64,000 bases of DNA from Alitta virens. Lineage: Eukaryota; Annelida; Polychaeta; Phyllodocida; Nereididae. Made by a program: the position numbers and the translations under genes. Of the stretch, positions 1-13,083 are shown piece after piece. The stretch lies in contig OW028573.1 in the NCBI GenBank assembly GCA_932294295.1, positions 2,490,001 to 2,554,000 of the forward strand. Direction: 5' to 3'. The notes below the pieces were generated by a model, which ran no database searches, was not told the DNA's origin, and saw nothing but the letters and a program-made list of their open reading frames with translations. How positions within the stretch are numbered: position 1 is the stretch's first letter; each line of letters begins with the position of its first letter.

Positions 1-3000
1 TTGTTGAATTGACCAACCAACATTTTTTTAATTAATTGAGTATAATTGTAAGGTCAACTGAAATCTTGGGTTACAGAATTAGTTTACACAGTTAAACAAT
101 CTGTTTTTATATACTGTAGTGAAATTTAATTTACTAGCAAACAATCGAAATATTTCAAATACAATTTTCTTTATTAGCTGTTTAATAGTGCCCATGTGAC
201 ACATTTTCTCTGTATGGGGTCCTATAATGGTTGAATTGCTCTCACTTCACTCACTTCAGCGATCTTCAATACCTTTCTCTCTCCTGCAGAGCTGCTGTGA
301 AGCTGCGATGCTGCCTGTTCTTGTTTACTGCCTTGTCGCGAGGGGGCGCTGAGCTGCCAGGTGTACGCATCAGGTCTCCTCCTCTGCTCAGTGTGATGTT
401 GGATGCTGCAGGAACAGGAGTGCCTGGACTCCGTGTTTCTTTCACCTGCACAACTGCAGCTGGTGACCCGGTCTAAGGAGGTGGGTGCAGCACTTGTTGA
501 TATAATCGATAGTTTCAAGTGTCACATTAGTCATCCGCTTTGAAGAGAGGCATTTAAATTTGGAATTCATGTGTCTAGTTTGCAATTTCTAGTTCGCAAT
601 TGAGCAGTTTACTTTTTTTTTCGGCTAGTTAAAATTAACTCAACCAAGCTATATGGCAGTTTAAAAATAGGTGGAATCTTAATACAAGATGCGCTAAATA
701 TACTTCATTGTCCAAATGATCGATGTGTGGGCTACTGTAAGGGATGCCAATACAGATTAGCTTGTTTTTCACACAGTTCAGACCTTTTGTTGATTGTTAA
801 TATGTTTGATAAATGAAGCCTGCTGTATGTATAGCATAGCATGATTACCGTTTAAATGATGGATATTTTGGGCAATGTATTTAATCAACAGATCGCTTGA
901 TCATTATGTAGCTATTGTAGGCCTCTCATTTCTTGGACAAACTAGATAATTCATGTATAAACAAAGTGTTCTATTCATTCGATTCCAACGTATATTCCCC
1001 TGTTATTGGACCGCTTATCATCACTGGGTCACATTTGCATATTTTTTTACTGCTGTCAATAGAAAGTTGAAGAGGGTAACGTATCCTAATACCTTAGCAC
1101 GATGCTTGACTGACAAGCAACATTTAGGGTAGCACCCCATTCTAGACAGCTGAGAAGGTGTGCCTTGGGCATTGCCATCCACTGGGCCATGAAAGCATTC
1201 ACTTGAGGCTGCTGAGGACTGGGTGAGGAGAGGGCACTTCCGCAACTTGTTAACTGCCAAGCTTTGAAACTCAGTTTCAAGTTCCAATTGTCACCTTCAT
1301 AAGAGGTCACCTAGTTTAAAGTAATATCAAAAGAATTAAGGCAGCAGCAGCAGTCATCACTCTGAACACATGCTGATTGAATTACAGCAGTCAATACATT
1401 GTGGAGTCTAATTAGGCGTAATATTACATGTGATTCAAATGTAAGCTACGGTATCCTTTGAGTACTTTGAGTAATCTTACACCAATGCGATACATGTACA
1501 ACAGCACAGTTAATGGTGACCAGCTCCTTTTTCAAAGGCATGATGAATCCTTAATGACACAACGCTCATTAGCATTGGCTTTGAAGCATGTCACTGCTTG
1601 GCAGTCTAAAGTTAGCGGAGGGAAGAGATAAAATCAATAAGGGGCACGGGGAAGTATTGATGATATCAGAGTATCCTCAAGCACAGGGGAGCCTGGGTTG
1701 ATCCTTTCACCTTGAACGTTATTGGCGAATGATCAAAACTTCATATTTTGATGCAAGGAGACAGTCTGTTGTTTTTGTGCTCAGTCTGAAGGGAATTGAT
1801 ATGGAGAAAAATCCATCAAAGCAGTCAATCACTCGGAAAAGAGACATTGTATTAATCAAAACGCAATCATGGTGGGCCATGCCATCGCTGGCAACTAGGT
1901 TGTTGCAACTTGGCTGCTGCAACTGCCTTATACTTTGAAGCTACTTTTACCACCTTCATTTAAGGTGCATTTATGGTGGTGTAGATTCAAACGGTCACTG
2001 CACCCAAGTACAGTAGGCTGAATCCCGAGAGATTTACGCAGAGCAAGGATCCAGAGTGGACCCCCGGATGGCGGATGGCTGCCACGCAGTCCAGTGCAAA
2101 TCAGAATAATGGCAGTGTGGTTGTGCGTCAGCTGTCAATGAAGGAGGTGCTTTAATGGCCATGTCTCGATCCCCTGGCTTTGTGTCACATAAAGCCCCTT
2201 TAGTTGGCGTCATGCTTTACTCTAGCCCATTGGAACATCGTGTTAAGCGTGGACAGTGGTCACATGGTCACAGTGGTCACTGATCCTGTGCTTCTCCTGT
2301 AGTGCTGGATGCCCTGCACTGTTTGGACAGTTGACAAGCCATTCACGTCGAGGTCAGTCCCGGGGTGAGGGCTAACAACAAGATATGTGGTAGGTGGCGC
2401 CCTCGACTTCCGACCGTTGTGCAGAGTGCAATGAAGCGTGAAGAGGGCCCGTCATCGATGATGCTACTGGCACTGATGGCTAGTTATTATCAGCTCAAAC
2501 TTTATCGCCTTATAACAAAGGCCGTTTTCGGGCTGTCAGGAGCAAGATTTCATCGAGTGCTCAATCATGATCTAATAATGCGATAGGCGAGGTCATGGCA
2601 GGTCTATCTGGCCAGTCAGTGTTGAATGCCGCAAAGACCTTTTCTGTGTCGGTGTTATGTTGCGGGCCAATTCGCGTCGAACGTCGGCCGTCGGGCGTCA
2701 CAGGGCGCGTGGTGGCCAACGATATGAGGTCGTCAACGCGCTGTGGGGCGCCACCTCTTAATGGCTGTGGTGAAATTCAATCATCTAGAACCGAGTTTAA
2801 TCAGCCAATTGTAGGGTTTGATTGAATTCCTGGCTCATATTGCAGGATTAGATGAACAGCTTCAAACCTGGAACTAGAGGCAGACTGAACCCTCGGGCCA
2901 TCATTTAATGTGCTATTAATGTTAGCAGCCCACAATTCAAGTGTTGACTTACTTGGAAAAGGCCTAACTGCATTGAAAGGGCAAACATCTCATTGTCATT

Positions 3001-3938
3001 AATTGATAATGGAACACGAGAAATTGGATAACATTAAAAACCTTTATCAAAGGCCCACTGCAGCTGAACCATGGTGTATTTTGACTCCTAGACTGCATCT
3101 TTATCCTCAGGTAGAAATGGGATTGGGTTGCATCTGCAGATTATGTGATATTGTGTATGTTGCTGTTGAAGCTGTTATCATTCAGTCATGGCTTTTACAA
3201 GCTTTCAACCCACAATGAATCAACAATATTATTACCTTGGGTGTAATATCTCGTCAAAGTCATTACCCGGTGTGCGAGATTAGTGTACTTGACGAAATAA
3301 ACGCAGTACCATTTAATCTATCCAGGCAACAGCGTGCCCAGCAAACCCATGCTATTAATTCCAAGGCCCAGATAATCCTGTGACCTTTGCAATAATCTGG
3401 ACCATTGGCCTAGTGGATTGCTATTGACATGAATTTTGCATGTCGGTGATAACAACGAGCAACACTAGCATGGGAGGCTGACATGCAAGTGACCTGTGTC
3501 CACAATCATGCTATTAATTGCTCCCGTGGCGCTTTGAAGCCCACTTTTGAAAAGGGCCCACTGGAGAGATGTTTTCGAAATGTAGCAGTTTTGAAGGGCA
3601 GTGTAACGAAAAAGGATTTGATTATTTAATTTATGTCCACATCTTTGTCCATGCCAGGTTAATGAATGGAACGTGTAGAAATTTGTTTGATGCTTGAAGT
3701 CTGCATGCCCAAGACAATAATGTATGTACACAAAGTACACTGATAGCTACTGATTCAAGCCTCATTTGCTCTGTGGGTGGTTTTGTTGTGATTAAATATT
3801 ACACAAAGGATAACTAACTAATAACACCCAAGGGGATTCAAACGGACTGACTGCATGAAGCTTTAAGAGAAAAAGTGCTTAAAATGTTCCTAATAGAGAT
3901 TTGAGGCACTTTAATCACAATCAAGTTGTCACTTGCAG
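1..3938. other. Gene-free AT-rich region
   Basis: No ORF here shows a conserved domain, a run of splice-linked exons or coding-like composition. The short open frames are scattered on both strands and overlap each other. A GC-rich patch near 330-375 contains an AGGGGGCGC core resembling the CTCF motif, and a CpG-dense patch lies at about 2650-2760. The region could be an intergenic spacer or the intron of a gene that starts outside the window. I cannot tell which from the sequence. Confidence 0.5.
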
Positions 3939-4202
3939 ACGATCAGATCGTAGAAGCCATCAAAAAGAGGCAGCTCATAGACAGGAGCGACCTCAAGCGG
4001 GTCCTCCTGGCGTCCCCCTAGTGGCGAGGTCTCTGGCTCAAGGAGCGTCAGAATCACAGTCAGTGTAGATCGAACCATCCTAGAGCCAGCTGGGGTTGAG
4101 ACAAGCACCCCATGAGGAGGTTTACCCACGTGGATTACACCGATAGCATGCCAACAGCTGGGCTGCCCCTGGCCCTTCCGTGTCCACTGCTTTGTCATCA
4201 AG
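3939..4202 (+). other. Exon-like block with splice-type ends; no long plus-strand frame
   Basis: This 264-nt block is visibly more GC-rich than its surroundings. On the plus strand a pyrimidine-rich tract ending in CAG (3936-3938) precedes it and CAAG|GTAAAT follows it at 4202/4203, so both ends look like exon borders. All three plus-strand frames contain stops. One frame reads 26 residues from the acceptor (beginning DQIVEAIKKR) to a TAG at 4019-4021, which would suit a terminal coding exon with 3'UTR. The opposite strand is open throughout but has no good acceptor. Possible readings are a non-coding leader exon, a lncRNA exon, or the last coding exon of a gene to the left. Confidence 0.35.
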
Positions 4203-7200
4203 GTAAATTTATTTGATTTAAGCCCTAAATCTGTGAATCTGCTCTCTTCGGTATCACTTTGTTTGATTGGGTTTGTTGCTTTAGCTCTGGGGCGTAGGTC
4301 TCTACAACTGCCTTTTACTGTTTCAAATTTCAGTTTCTTTGGTTTGTCTTATGGGCATATATGAGTCATTGCACTCAAAGATAATGTTAAGTTTCATTCT
4401 CTATGCCTATCAAGACATAGCCCGTCTAGGTGCCTGTTTTGTGATATACTTAGCACCTTCAATACAGGGCATATGTTGTGAATCCCAAGGCCCTGCCATT
4501 TAGATGAGTTATTGTCTCATTTTGCATTATAAATTGTGTGACAAGCATCCTGCCAAGGAATGTAAGACGTACGGAGACCCATAAAGTTAAAGAATGGGCT
4601 TAAAATTGCACTGCGGTCTCTCTGCTGTTAGGATTGATGCCTTTACAAAAGCTTTTTGGCTCAGCACTAACACTTGAAGGCGGATGGTATTTTTGAAGAG
4701 CAAGCTGTTCAGGGTTTAGGGTTCTCTATTGATGTGCACTAGCTGGTGTGTTGATGTCAACAGAACAACCGTTTGAACCTACTTCAAAGAGGTGGCTCAA
4801 ATTTTAGCACAGTGTGACCTGCATGGGATTTGTACTGGCATACACTCTTAATTGCTCGTCTCAGATTGGTTGGTCCCAGTTTGTTGGACAGTTTCTTTTG
4901 TGTGCTGCCCAATGCAATTAGGTCGAGTTACCTATGTAATCCTGAGGTGACGACTGTGCAAATTGCTTGAGACCTACAATCAGGGCATGCAAAGCAACCC
5001 ATGCAGATGAAATGGAAAAGGGCGTTAATGGGGATGGGGATGGGCATTCTAGATGCTATTATTAGAAGTGTGCAGATAATGAGGACGCATGTTTACAGGC
5101 AGGACACGTGTTTGACCAGCGTCCAGTCCAGCGTCTTCTCTTTCATCTCACGTGCGTGTTCCAAAAATTGCGGGATCGTCGCTGGCAATCAATCAGAGTG
5201 AGTGGCAGTGACAGCGTTGTTGCCATGGCTGCCATGTTCGGCTTGGAATAATAGCAATGACATGAGTGAACGAACAGCCGATTAGATCTTGGGTGCAAAG
5301 AACATAAACAACTGAGCCCAGCTGATCAGAGGGGAGGCTAGGATTGCGTGCCCCCGGGCCAGGGCTAAATGTGACTGACAGCATGAAGACCCGGGCCTGA
5401 CACTGATTGAGGTTGAACATTTGAACATGTAGCCACCAGAACCATGATTTTAGGTATGCAAAGGCCTGCATTACACGTAAATATACGTAGTTAATGTAGG
5501 TCTGTGTGCTCATTGCCTGACATGGGAGTTGATGTCGATTTGTTGGTCCTGCAGTGACAGCTGAAAACCTTCAGTCGCAGAACTTTGCTGTTATGTTCTG
5601 CAGGACTTCCACATTAGCTGACATAGCTGTGAGGTCCAAATTGCCCAGAACCACATTAAGAAGCCTCAGTGATCTATGTCTCCCAAGTGCTGGTGAGGCA
5701 ACAATCCTAAGGGCTTTACTTGTCACTGAGGGTGAAAGTGAAAATGCTTGCTATGTTAAATGAAGTCTGCAGCTGTCCTCGCCGTGATTTCTGCTGAACA
5801 CACAAGTCATTTTAAACTCATTAGGGGCATTTAAGTCTCCTGTTATTACAAAGTCTGTCAATCACGCATTCTAAGGGCAAACATTGGTCGACAAAATGTC
5901 GATTAATTTAAATACCTGGAGCATAGTTACCCTGCCCTCCCATGGGCCCTGTCTGTGTGTTTACCCTTTCAGCCGAGAAAAAAGTATGAGAGGTTGGGGA
6001 GGAGGAGTGAGCCCTGCTCGTTTTGTGAAGGCTTTTGGAAGCAAATGACCTGAAAAGATTGAAATAAGTTGTTTGTGCAGTGGCATAATGGGCAGATGTG
6101 AACAGAGCCCTTGGCCTAGGGGTAAGGCAGCTGAGGCTTACCCAAAGAGTATTCTGCTTCTACTCTCTTTAGCCATAGGGGCATAATAAGCATTGTCAAC
6201 TTGCAAATAGCTTCAAAAGAGCTGAAATAGCAAGACTCAGCATGATGCTTCTGGAGTTTTTTTGCTTGATATTTCACATCTTGTTATTGAGTGACAGTCC
6301 ATCTGAAAAAAAGTCTTGGGTTTTAATTAATTACAGTTTATGTTATACTAAATTCAATGATTTCATTAGATATATAGCTTTAACTATTATGTAACTTAAG
6401 TGCCATTTGATAGCATTACGACATGTGCTTCTTGCTGATGAAATGTAATTAAAATTTAATCTCTAGCAGTGATTAACTGCCAAGTGCTATATATTGGGAG
6501 ATTCTTAATCTCAGGGAATTTAACCATCAAAGCCATTAGATATGAGTCTCCTGAAGCTCCTGTAAGCTTGTTAGTTACTATCTTATCAGAATTGCATAAT
6601 GGCTTACCAAATTCTAGACCTGAGTATGTTGCCTTATGTGCTCCACTTGCCAATACCCACAAGCTTTACACCACCTAACAGGATATTATGGCACAGAGCC
6701 ATACACTTGCAGTTCGATGTACCTCAAGTCATTTATGTGAGAGCCAGGTTTACTGTTTTCAGGCCTTTGGGAAATAACTCCCTTTGGTCAGTGTGGTGAG
6801 TTTGAAAACAAGAAACAAAAAAAAAAGTTGTTTCATCTGCCCACTCAACAGGTTGCAAAATGTAATCCCATATTCGTTTTTCATATAGAGATTGAGAATT
6901 GATACATAGCTCGGTGTGACCACTGTATATACCTACACCACTTAGCAGAGGTTAATTTTTTAAACCTCTGACAACTTTTTAGAGTAAAATGATTGTTGGC
7001 AGTTTAATTTCACCTTCCACTCTGCACTTTGATTGCATAGCAGCATCCTGAACCCATTCGCCAGAGCTTTCTCTTAAAGTTTCCTGAGCTAATTTCGTCA
7101 CAGCACTCAACAGTTTCACGAGACTGCACGTTTCTAATAGCTTTCAGCTTTTAAGCAAGATTCTCATTAAAGCTCCTGTCAGAAAACTTTGCTTCAATGG

Positions 7201-8344
7201 CACCAAACAGGCCATGGCGAAAATTCCCAAAACCTGTGGATCACGTGCACCAATGTCGGGCTATTATTTATGCACATTCCTCTGTTGATTTTGACATTCC
7301 AAAAAGTTGTAATCCCCAAGATGATGGGTCCGGATTATTCGATTGGAACGTTTCAAAACTGAACCAGCCTCCGTACTAATTGATGCTCATTGAAATGAGG
7401 AGATAGGTCCGTGTGAGAAGTTATCGTGTACAATGTATCTGTCAGGCTTGGAAATGATTTTTCATGTTTTGCACATTACAGCAATTTTCAAAGAGTGTCC
7501 TTTATGCAGTAAAACCACAAATGCAACTGTCTGGAGCATCAAGCTATCGAATATTGCTACAATTATCTGTCGTAATAAATGGCAGTTCTGTTGATCTCTA
7601 CAAGGCTTTGACAATGACGAAATTGGATTGTCCTTCAGTACAATGTTATGAAGTTGAAAGTCCTTCAAAGAGAGGTTTGGTCGAAATGCATCTCATTTGA
7701 ATATCAAGGTTAAATATTGCAATTCGGTATTTGCCATTGCCAAGTGATGTTTGCTGTGGGCATTAAACTCACTTTGTTTCCCCTCAGTAACGAGTTGAGC
7801 TCTTTACTAATATTTGGCAGGACAATCTGTAACAGATTAAGCTCATTGTGTCAGTCACCAGGCTTTATCCTCTGACATCAAGAAGTCTCATGCATGCATC
7901 TGCTGCTCTGGGAATTTCTCAGACTCATTTGTCCTGGCCATGTTTGTTTAATTCGTCGACTTCTAATCACGTACCTTCTGGATATTAAAAGTCAATATAA
8001 TTTCTTTGATCTAATTCTGGCTTTAACCAGCTTTATTTATTGCCTTGTAAGCATTCGGTGTGAATGGTAATATCATATTCATATTTAATGCACCCAGTAG
8101 GAGTCATTTCAGCAGCTACAGAACTTGCAATTTATAATGCAACTCACATTATCCCATGATATGTAATTCAGCCTTGGAACAGGTGGTTGCATATTTAATC
8201 GACTGCTGGCATATGCATGTTGTCATGTGCAGATATTTATATTTCTAGAATCGTGTAATATACATTGCAAAACATCTGCGTTTTCATTTTCACTGACCCG
8301 TAAATATTACGTGAATGTTACATAGAGGCAGGAGATGGTGTGAA

Positions 8345-8456
8345 ATGTTCAAGGTAGGGAAACTGTTTTCATGTTTTCCGCGTGTTCTCGGTTACAGCAA
8401 ATTTTCAAGGTAGGGAAACTGTTTGCATGTTTTCCGCGTGTTCTTGGTTACAGCAT
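8345..8456. repeat. Two-copy tandem repeat, 56-bp period
   Basis: Copies at 8345-8400 and 8401-8456 share the block from TTCAAGGTAGGGAAACTG to TTACAGCA with only a few substitutions. The near identity indicates a recent local duplication. No coding function is evident. Confidence 0.9.
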
Positions 8457-9378
8457 TTAATGTTTTGCACATGTATAGAGATAGGTGCCTTTGGCAGATG
8501 TGATGATGAGATGAATGTGAATGAGTTCACATATTCAATAGGAGTATATAAGTTAGCAGTTTTGTTTAAAAACAGTTTCAAGTGTTTCTTTCATTCTTTC
8601 TTCTCCTATTTAATTACTATCAAGGGAATATCTTCACATAATCAGGGTTTGTTCGCTCTGGAGATCAACCTACTTAATACTTCATTGTAAGTTCTGATAG
8701 CCTTCGAAGTAGCTGTTCTTCGTTGATGAAAGTTTGAATGGCAGACTGAGAATCAATTCAATAGCATTAGAACTTCTGCTGAAACGTCATGGTTTCTTTT
8801 TAAAAACGTTTAAATCAGGAGGACGCATATTTCGGTTCTACCATTGAAGTGTAGCCGCCATGCATGTTCATGTACATGTATACATGTATTTCACTCAGTC
8901 TGCAATGCTGTTTGACCAGAACACACCAGACATCAGAACAATTATAACGTATATAACAGAAACGACTCTTTGTGGGCCGGACTTTGTTTTAAATGTCCTT
9001 TGTTTCATGTTTAGGACACAGCCTGGTCATAATATGTTCATACCCCACAGTCCATTGCAAGTCCATTTCCTACTTCGGTTCTTTTCTCCCAGCATCTAAG
9101 GAGGCGTTTGCTTTGGACCAGGGAGGCTGGCTACTGCATCTTGAGGACTCTGGTAAATATTGATCTGACACTTTCTGCAATAAGATTATCAGTGTCACCT
9201 GTCAGGAGATCACGCCTTGTCTTCCTTCACTATGGTCCTTGTCTTTCCTTATTAATGTCCTTCAGTCGCCTCAGCACCCGATATGAACATAAAGCAATAT
9301 CCTCCAACGACATAATGCCCGCTACATTTGAGTGTATTATGCAGTGTACGTGTTTTGTCATCGTGGAAAAGTTGGATG

Positions 9379-9415
9379 ACATTTCATGTACTGAAACTTT
9401 CAGTACATGAAATGT
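9379..9415. repeat. Perfect 18-bp inverted repeat with 1-nt loop
   Basis: The left arm at 9379-9396 (starts ACATTTCATG) is the exact reverse complement of the right arm at 9398-9415, separated by a single C at 9397. Allowing one mismatch the symmetry extends to 9375-9419. It is not followed by a T-run or placed after a gene, so a terminator reading is not useful in this eukaryotic setting. Confidence 0.95.
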
Positions 9416-10180
9416 TATCGGAAAGTACAAGTAATGGACAATATTGAAGTGTGTTTAGCAATGGGGCAATACCATATTTAAACGCACTTCTACAAAGCAC
9501 AAGCAAACCACTGATTGTTCAAGTAAATTGCAGTTATATACAAAAGTTGCAAAGATTTTAAAAATGCTCTGTGTAGCAGGGAATAGTCCATTGCAGTGCA
9601 CCTCTGTCCCCTAATAACCACTTAAAATGCTTTGTTCACCAAGAGGGGGTATTTTTCCATTAGACATTTTATCTAATGGACAGACGATGTATCTTTTTTA
9701 AGCCTAGAAAGACAAATGGCGAAGAAACAATTGTTTTCAGTGTTCTGTGTACATATGTAAGAAAAGGCCTGAGAGCTGCAGTAGATGGAGGAGCATTGTC
9801 TTCATTTGGTTCTTGGCTTTTTAGCACCCTGCAGGACTCCCATTTCTTCAGTGTTGGTCTTATGTGTTTGAGGAGGTAGAGTGTTCCACTCTCGCCCCTC
9901 TCTGCTCAAATTACCAAGAACAAAGTACAGTTTGGAAGCAATATGAGATCAGAATTTGCAATATCGGAAGTGTTGGCGTCGTCTCGAGAGGGAGATTGTC
10001 TCAGCTCGGAAGTGAATGTACCCATCGCTCTATAGTTTAGTGCCGAAAGTGATCGATTTGATTCTGCTTTTGTCGTACCTGTATCTTCCATATCTCATCC
10101 ACTTTTGGATATTAAATATACTTGTGTTGCCATGAAATCATAATTTGGCACGAATTTATTTTTTTTCCTTATTAGTCATT

Positions 10181-10280
10181 CAGTCAGTCAGTCAGTCAGT
10201 CAGTCAGTCAGTCAGTCAGTCAGTCAGTCAGTCAGTCGGTCATTCAGTCATTCAGTCAGTCTGTCATTCAGTCGGTCAGT
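10181..10280. repeat. (CAGT)n microsatellite
   Basis: CAGT is repeated without interruption from 10181 to about 10236 and then continues with point changes (CGGT, CATT, CTGT) to about 10280. The open frame across it, giving an SQSV-type repeat peptide, is a by-product of the 4-bp unit. Confidence 0.95.
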
Positions 10281-11351
10281 TCTTCAAAAGTTTCACAATC
10301 CGAGAAGTTAGATTCGTAATGTTGTATACACCTGAAGTCGTCAGAATGACTTCAGTTTGTCCCATACATAGTAAAAAATTTACCAACAAATAGCCAGACT
10401 GACTCAAACAGTGCCATCTATGGCTGCCTTTAGCTTATAGACGACCCTTCGTCGTCACAGTGTCCACTTTGCAACCTGCTAGCTGCTAATGCTTTTTTGG
10501 GTCTGACTTTGGTGGAACCGATGACAGAGCGATATCCTAGTAATCCAGGCAATTCTAATGGGTCTTTGCTGGACACTGCTGGACACTGCTGGTCACTTGA
10601 CCCCGGGGACCTGCCGTGCAAGGTCGCAGATGGGCGGAGAAAGGGCTGTGATGCAACCGGCCCTTGTCACTCAACTCTCCTGCTTTGGAGGCAGTAAGAT
10701 TGTGCATTAGAAGGTTCTGCTGGCACGTGTCTGTTATGGTGACTGGTCAGTTGTAATTCGTCTGCTTCAGATCAGTTGTGGCCAACATATGCTTGGGATA
10801 AAAAAAAATGAATTAAAAAAAACTGCAGGAAATGTTTTACGAGTCCTTTGGGGTTCGTCTAAGGCTGAGCTGCCTGTAAACTAGACTGATCGAGTTATAT
10901 GCCACGTTCGCAGGGTTACTTCACGCCGTTTCCTTATTAAATGGTGTAAACGACCTGCTTCAGTAAATCCCTATGCTCCGTAAAACATGTTAGAAGTTTT
11001 TCAATTTAAGATGATTCAGAAATTTATCGATCAACGTGATTGGATTACAGGCCAATTTGGTGCGTTTTAAGTTTGCCCTTGTTATTAAATAGAGATTGCG
11101 ATGAGTTATGTCAGGGCTGGATCCACCGCTTTGTTTAATTTCAAAACAAGACGTGTAATATTAAACTCGTGTTGCTTCGAAGACGCAATTAATCCGCTGG
11201 CTAATTATAGAATTCCCTAGAAAAAGTGTTGCTAGGTAACAAAATCTTTTGTGTGATCGCTTATGTTAGTTTGGACAACTCTGTAAAAACAGACATTTGG
11301 GGTTGGTTTGTTGAGAGATCTTTCGCAAAGCAGCCCCTCAAATGACCTTCG

Positions 11352-11400
11352 CACCTGGGAAACCTGGGTGGACACCTGAGCCAGACACCTGACCCAGGTG
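11352..11400. promoter_or_regulatory. Cluster of four CACCTG E-boxes
   Basis: CACCTG occurs at 11352-11357, 11373-11378 and 11386-11391, and its complement CAGGTG at 11395-11400, four copies in 49 bp. CACCTG is the core bound by Snail/ZEB-type zinc fingers and some bHLH dimers. The density is seen directly. Regulatory use is inferred. Confidence 0.35.
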
Positions 11401-13044
11401 ACAGATTCAGGCAGCTAGAGGTCTGAGGGTAACTTGCAGGCCACCGTGCAGACTGCTGCTGCTGCTGCAGGGTATTCTGTTGCATGGATGCAGGAGATCA
11501 TCATGCATGTCTCCAATCACATGAATCATGTCCATGATGAAGGACGAGGCGGATTCAGGAAAACTGAGTTGGTTCCCTGTAATCCCTGATGACCATGAAA
11601 AAAAGAAAGAAAGAAAATGAAAAGATAATCAGACTGCAAACCTTTGGGAAAGATAAAGGGTGAGACGGACAGAGAGACCACAGACAGACAGATGCTGACA
11701 TAAAACTAACAGTCTTTACTCCATATGGATACAAGGTTTCATGGCAAGGTAATATTAACCTTTTTGTGCATGGCTGTATCAACATGATGGTGGTGATCTG
11801 TTGATGTTATCGATTGTGTGCATTGCTTAATCAACTGTGATTTCCTTAATCATCGCCATCGATTACTGCAGAAGGTATCAACGAAACGCTTCATTCTATC
11901 AAATGTTGCTGAGGGGAGCATTATTTGTTCATATTAAATCCTATCAGGTTGTCCTTTTTACTATATTCTTGCAGCTCGCATGGAGTCAGTTATCTTCAGC
12001 CTACCTGTTATGGCAAATTGAGAATATTTCATGTAGTCTCTGATAATATCATAACGTTGTTTCCTCGACTGGTTCGTAATAGATTTCTTATTACTTCACA
12101 ATATTGAGTTGTCGTCAGGGGTCTATTTTTCTGTGGTCTGCCGAGTGAGAGTTGTTAGGAAATGGAATTTCCTTCCTCATCTTCAGAGGCAATTACTGTT
12201 AAGTTAGGAGCACAGAAATATAACTTATATATCTTATAAGAGGCTCCCAATGCTTGACTGTTATGTCGTTATATTTTGGGTATTCATAAATCACCACTGC
12301 TTTTCCTGAAGGGTGTACTACTAGCAGCTTAACGAATTGTATGGTGAGTATAGCTTTGCAAATACAATACTCCCAGCTTTGGACATCCTCTATGCCAATT
12401 GTGTGCTCCTATGTCCACCTTGTGTACTCCTGATGTTATCTATGACCTTCGGACCTCTGGGATTAGTGTAAAGTGAGCCCTGGTGTTTGCAGATCCCCTG
12501 TCGGCGAGTAATGATACTACAGTGGCATTGTATCATTACCATGTGAACTGTGTGATAGTGACGATCGAGTCTCCCAAGCTAGAGAGCGATCGATTCTAGG
12601 GACGCTCAAATGCACGCGCGTCATTACGCGATCATGGCGCGCGCAAAGATGACGACCGTGACAGGGATTACCTTTGGCAGGTGAGGCGAGTGAAACTCTA
12701 TCCTCTTCGTATGGTCACATTATGTTGTCCATTGAGTGACATGAATTGCTGACAGTGTGGTGTAGAATCACCAATCACTACCCTGTATTTGTTAGCCAGC
12801 TGTACTCACATGTGCTAGTATTCATAACCACAGAGGAGAGTTCCCATGGGTGCTGTTCAATGGTCTTACATGTTGCTGAGCACATCAGAATGAGCATGCA
12901 TGGTGGCTTTTCTTTGCACTTCACTTTTTGTCTGAGGCACGTAGAACAGGGTCAGTTAGACTCGGGTGTTTTTGTCATCAAGTAATTCAAGTCAGTGGGG
13001 TCCACACAGCATTTGATTAAGGCTAACCACGTGGGGTTACTGTT

Positions 13045-13083
13045 GGGGGGGGGGGCACTGAATAGTCAGTCCTCCCCCCCCCC
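13045..13083. repeat. G11 tract followed by C10 tract
   Basis: Eleven consecutive G (13045-13055) and ten consecutive C (13074-13083) are separated by 18 nt, so either strand can form a GC-only hairpin. Replication slippage or assembly error in such tracts is common. Confidence 0.85.

Noticed and set aside
222..518. Overlapping open frames on both strands in the GC-rich patch
   Set aside because: Three mutually overlapping frames with no splice sites or conserved pattern. Higher GC alone lowers stop frequency.
8382..8690. 102-codon plus-strand frame
   Set aside because: It starts inside the 56-bp tandem repeat and shows no recognisable protein features.
10145..10393. Open frame with SQSV repeats
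   Set aside because: Produced by the CAGT microsatellite, which is open in several frames.
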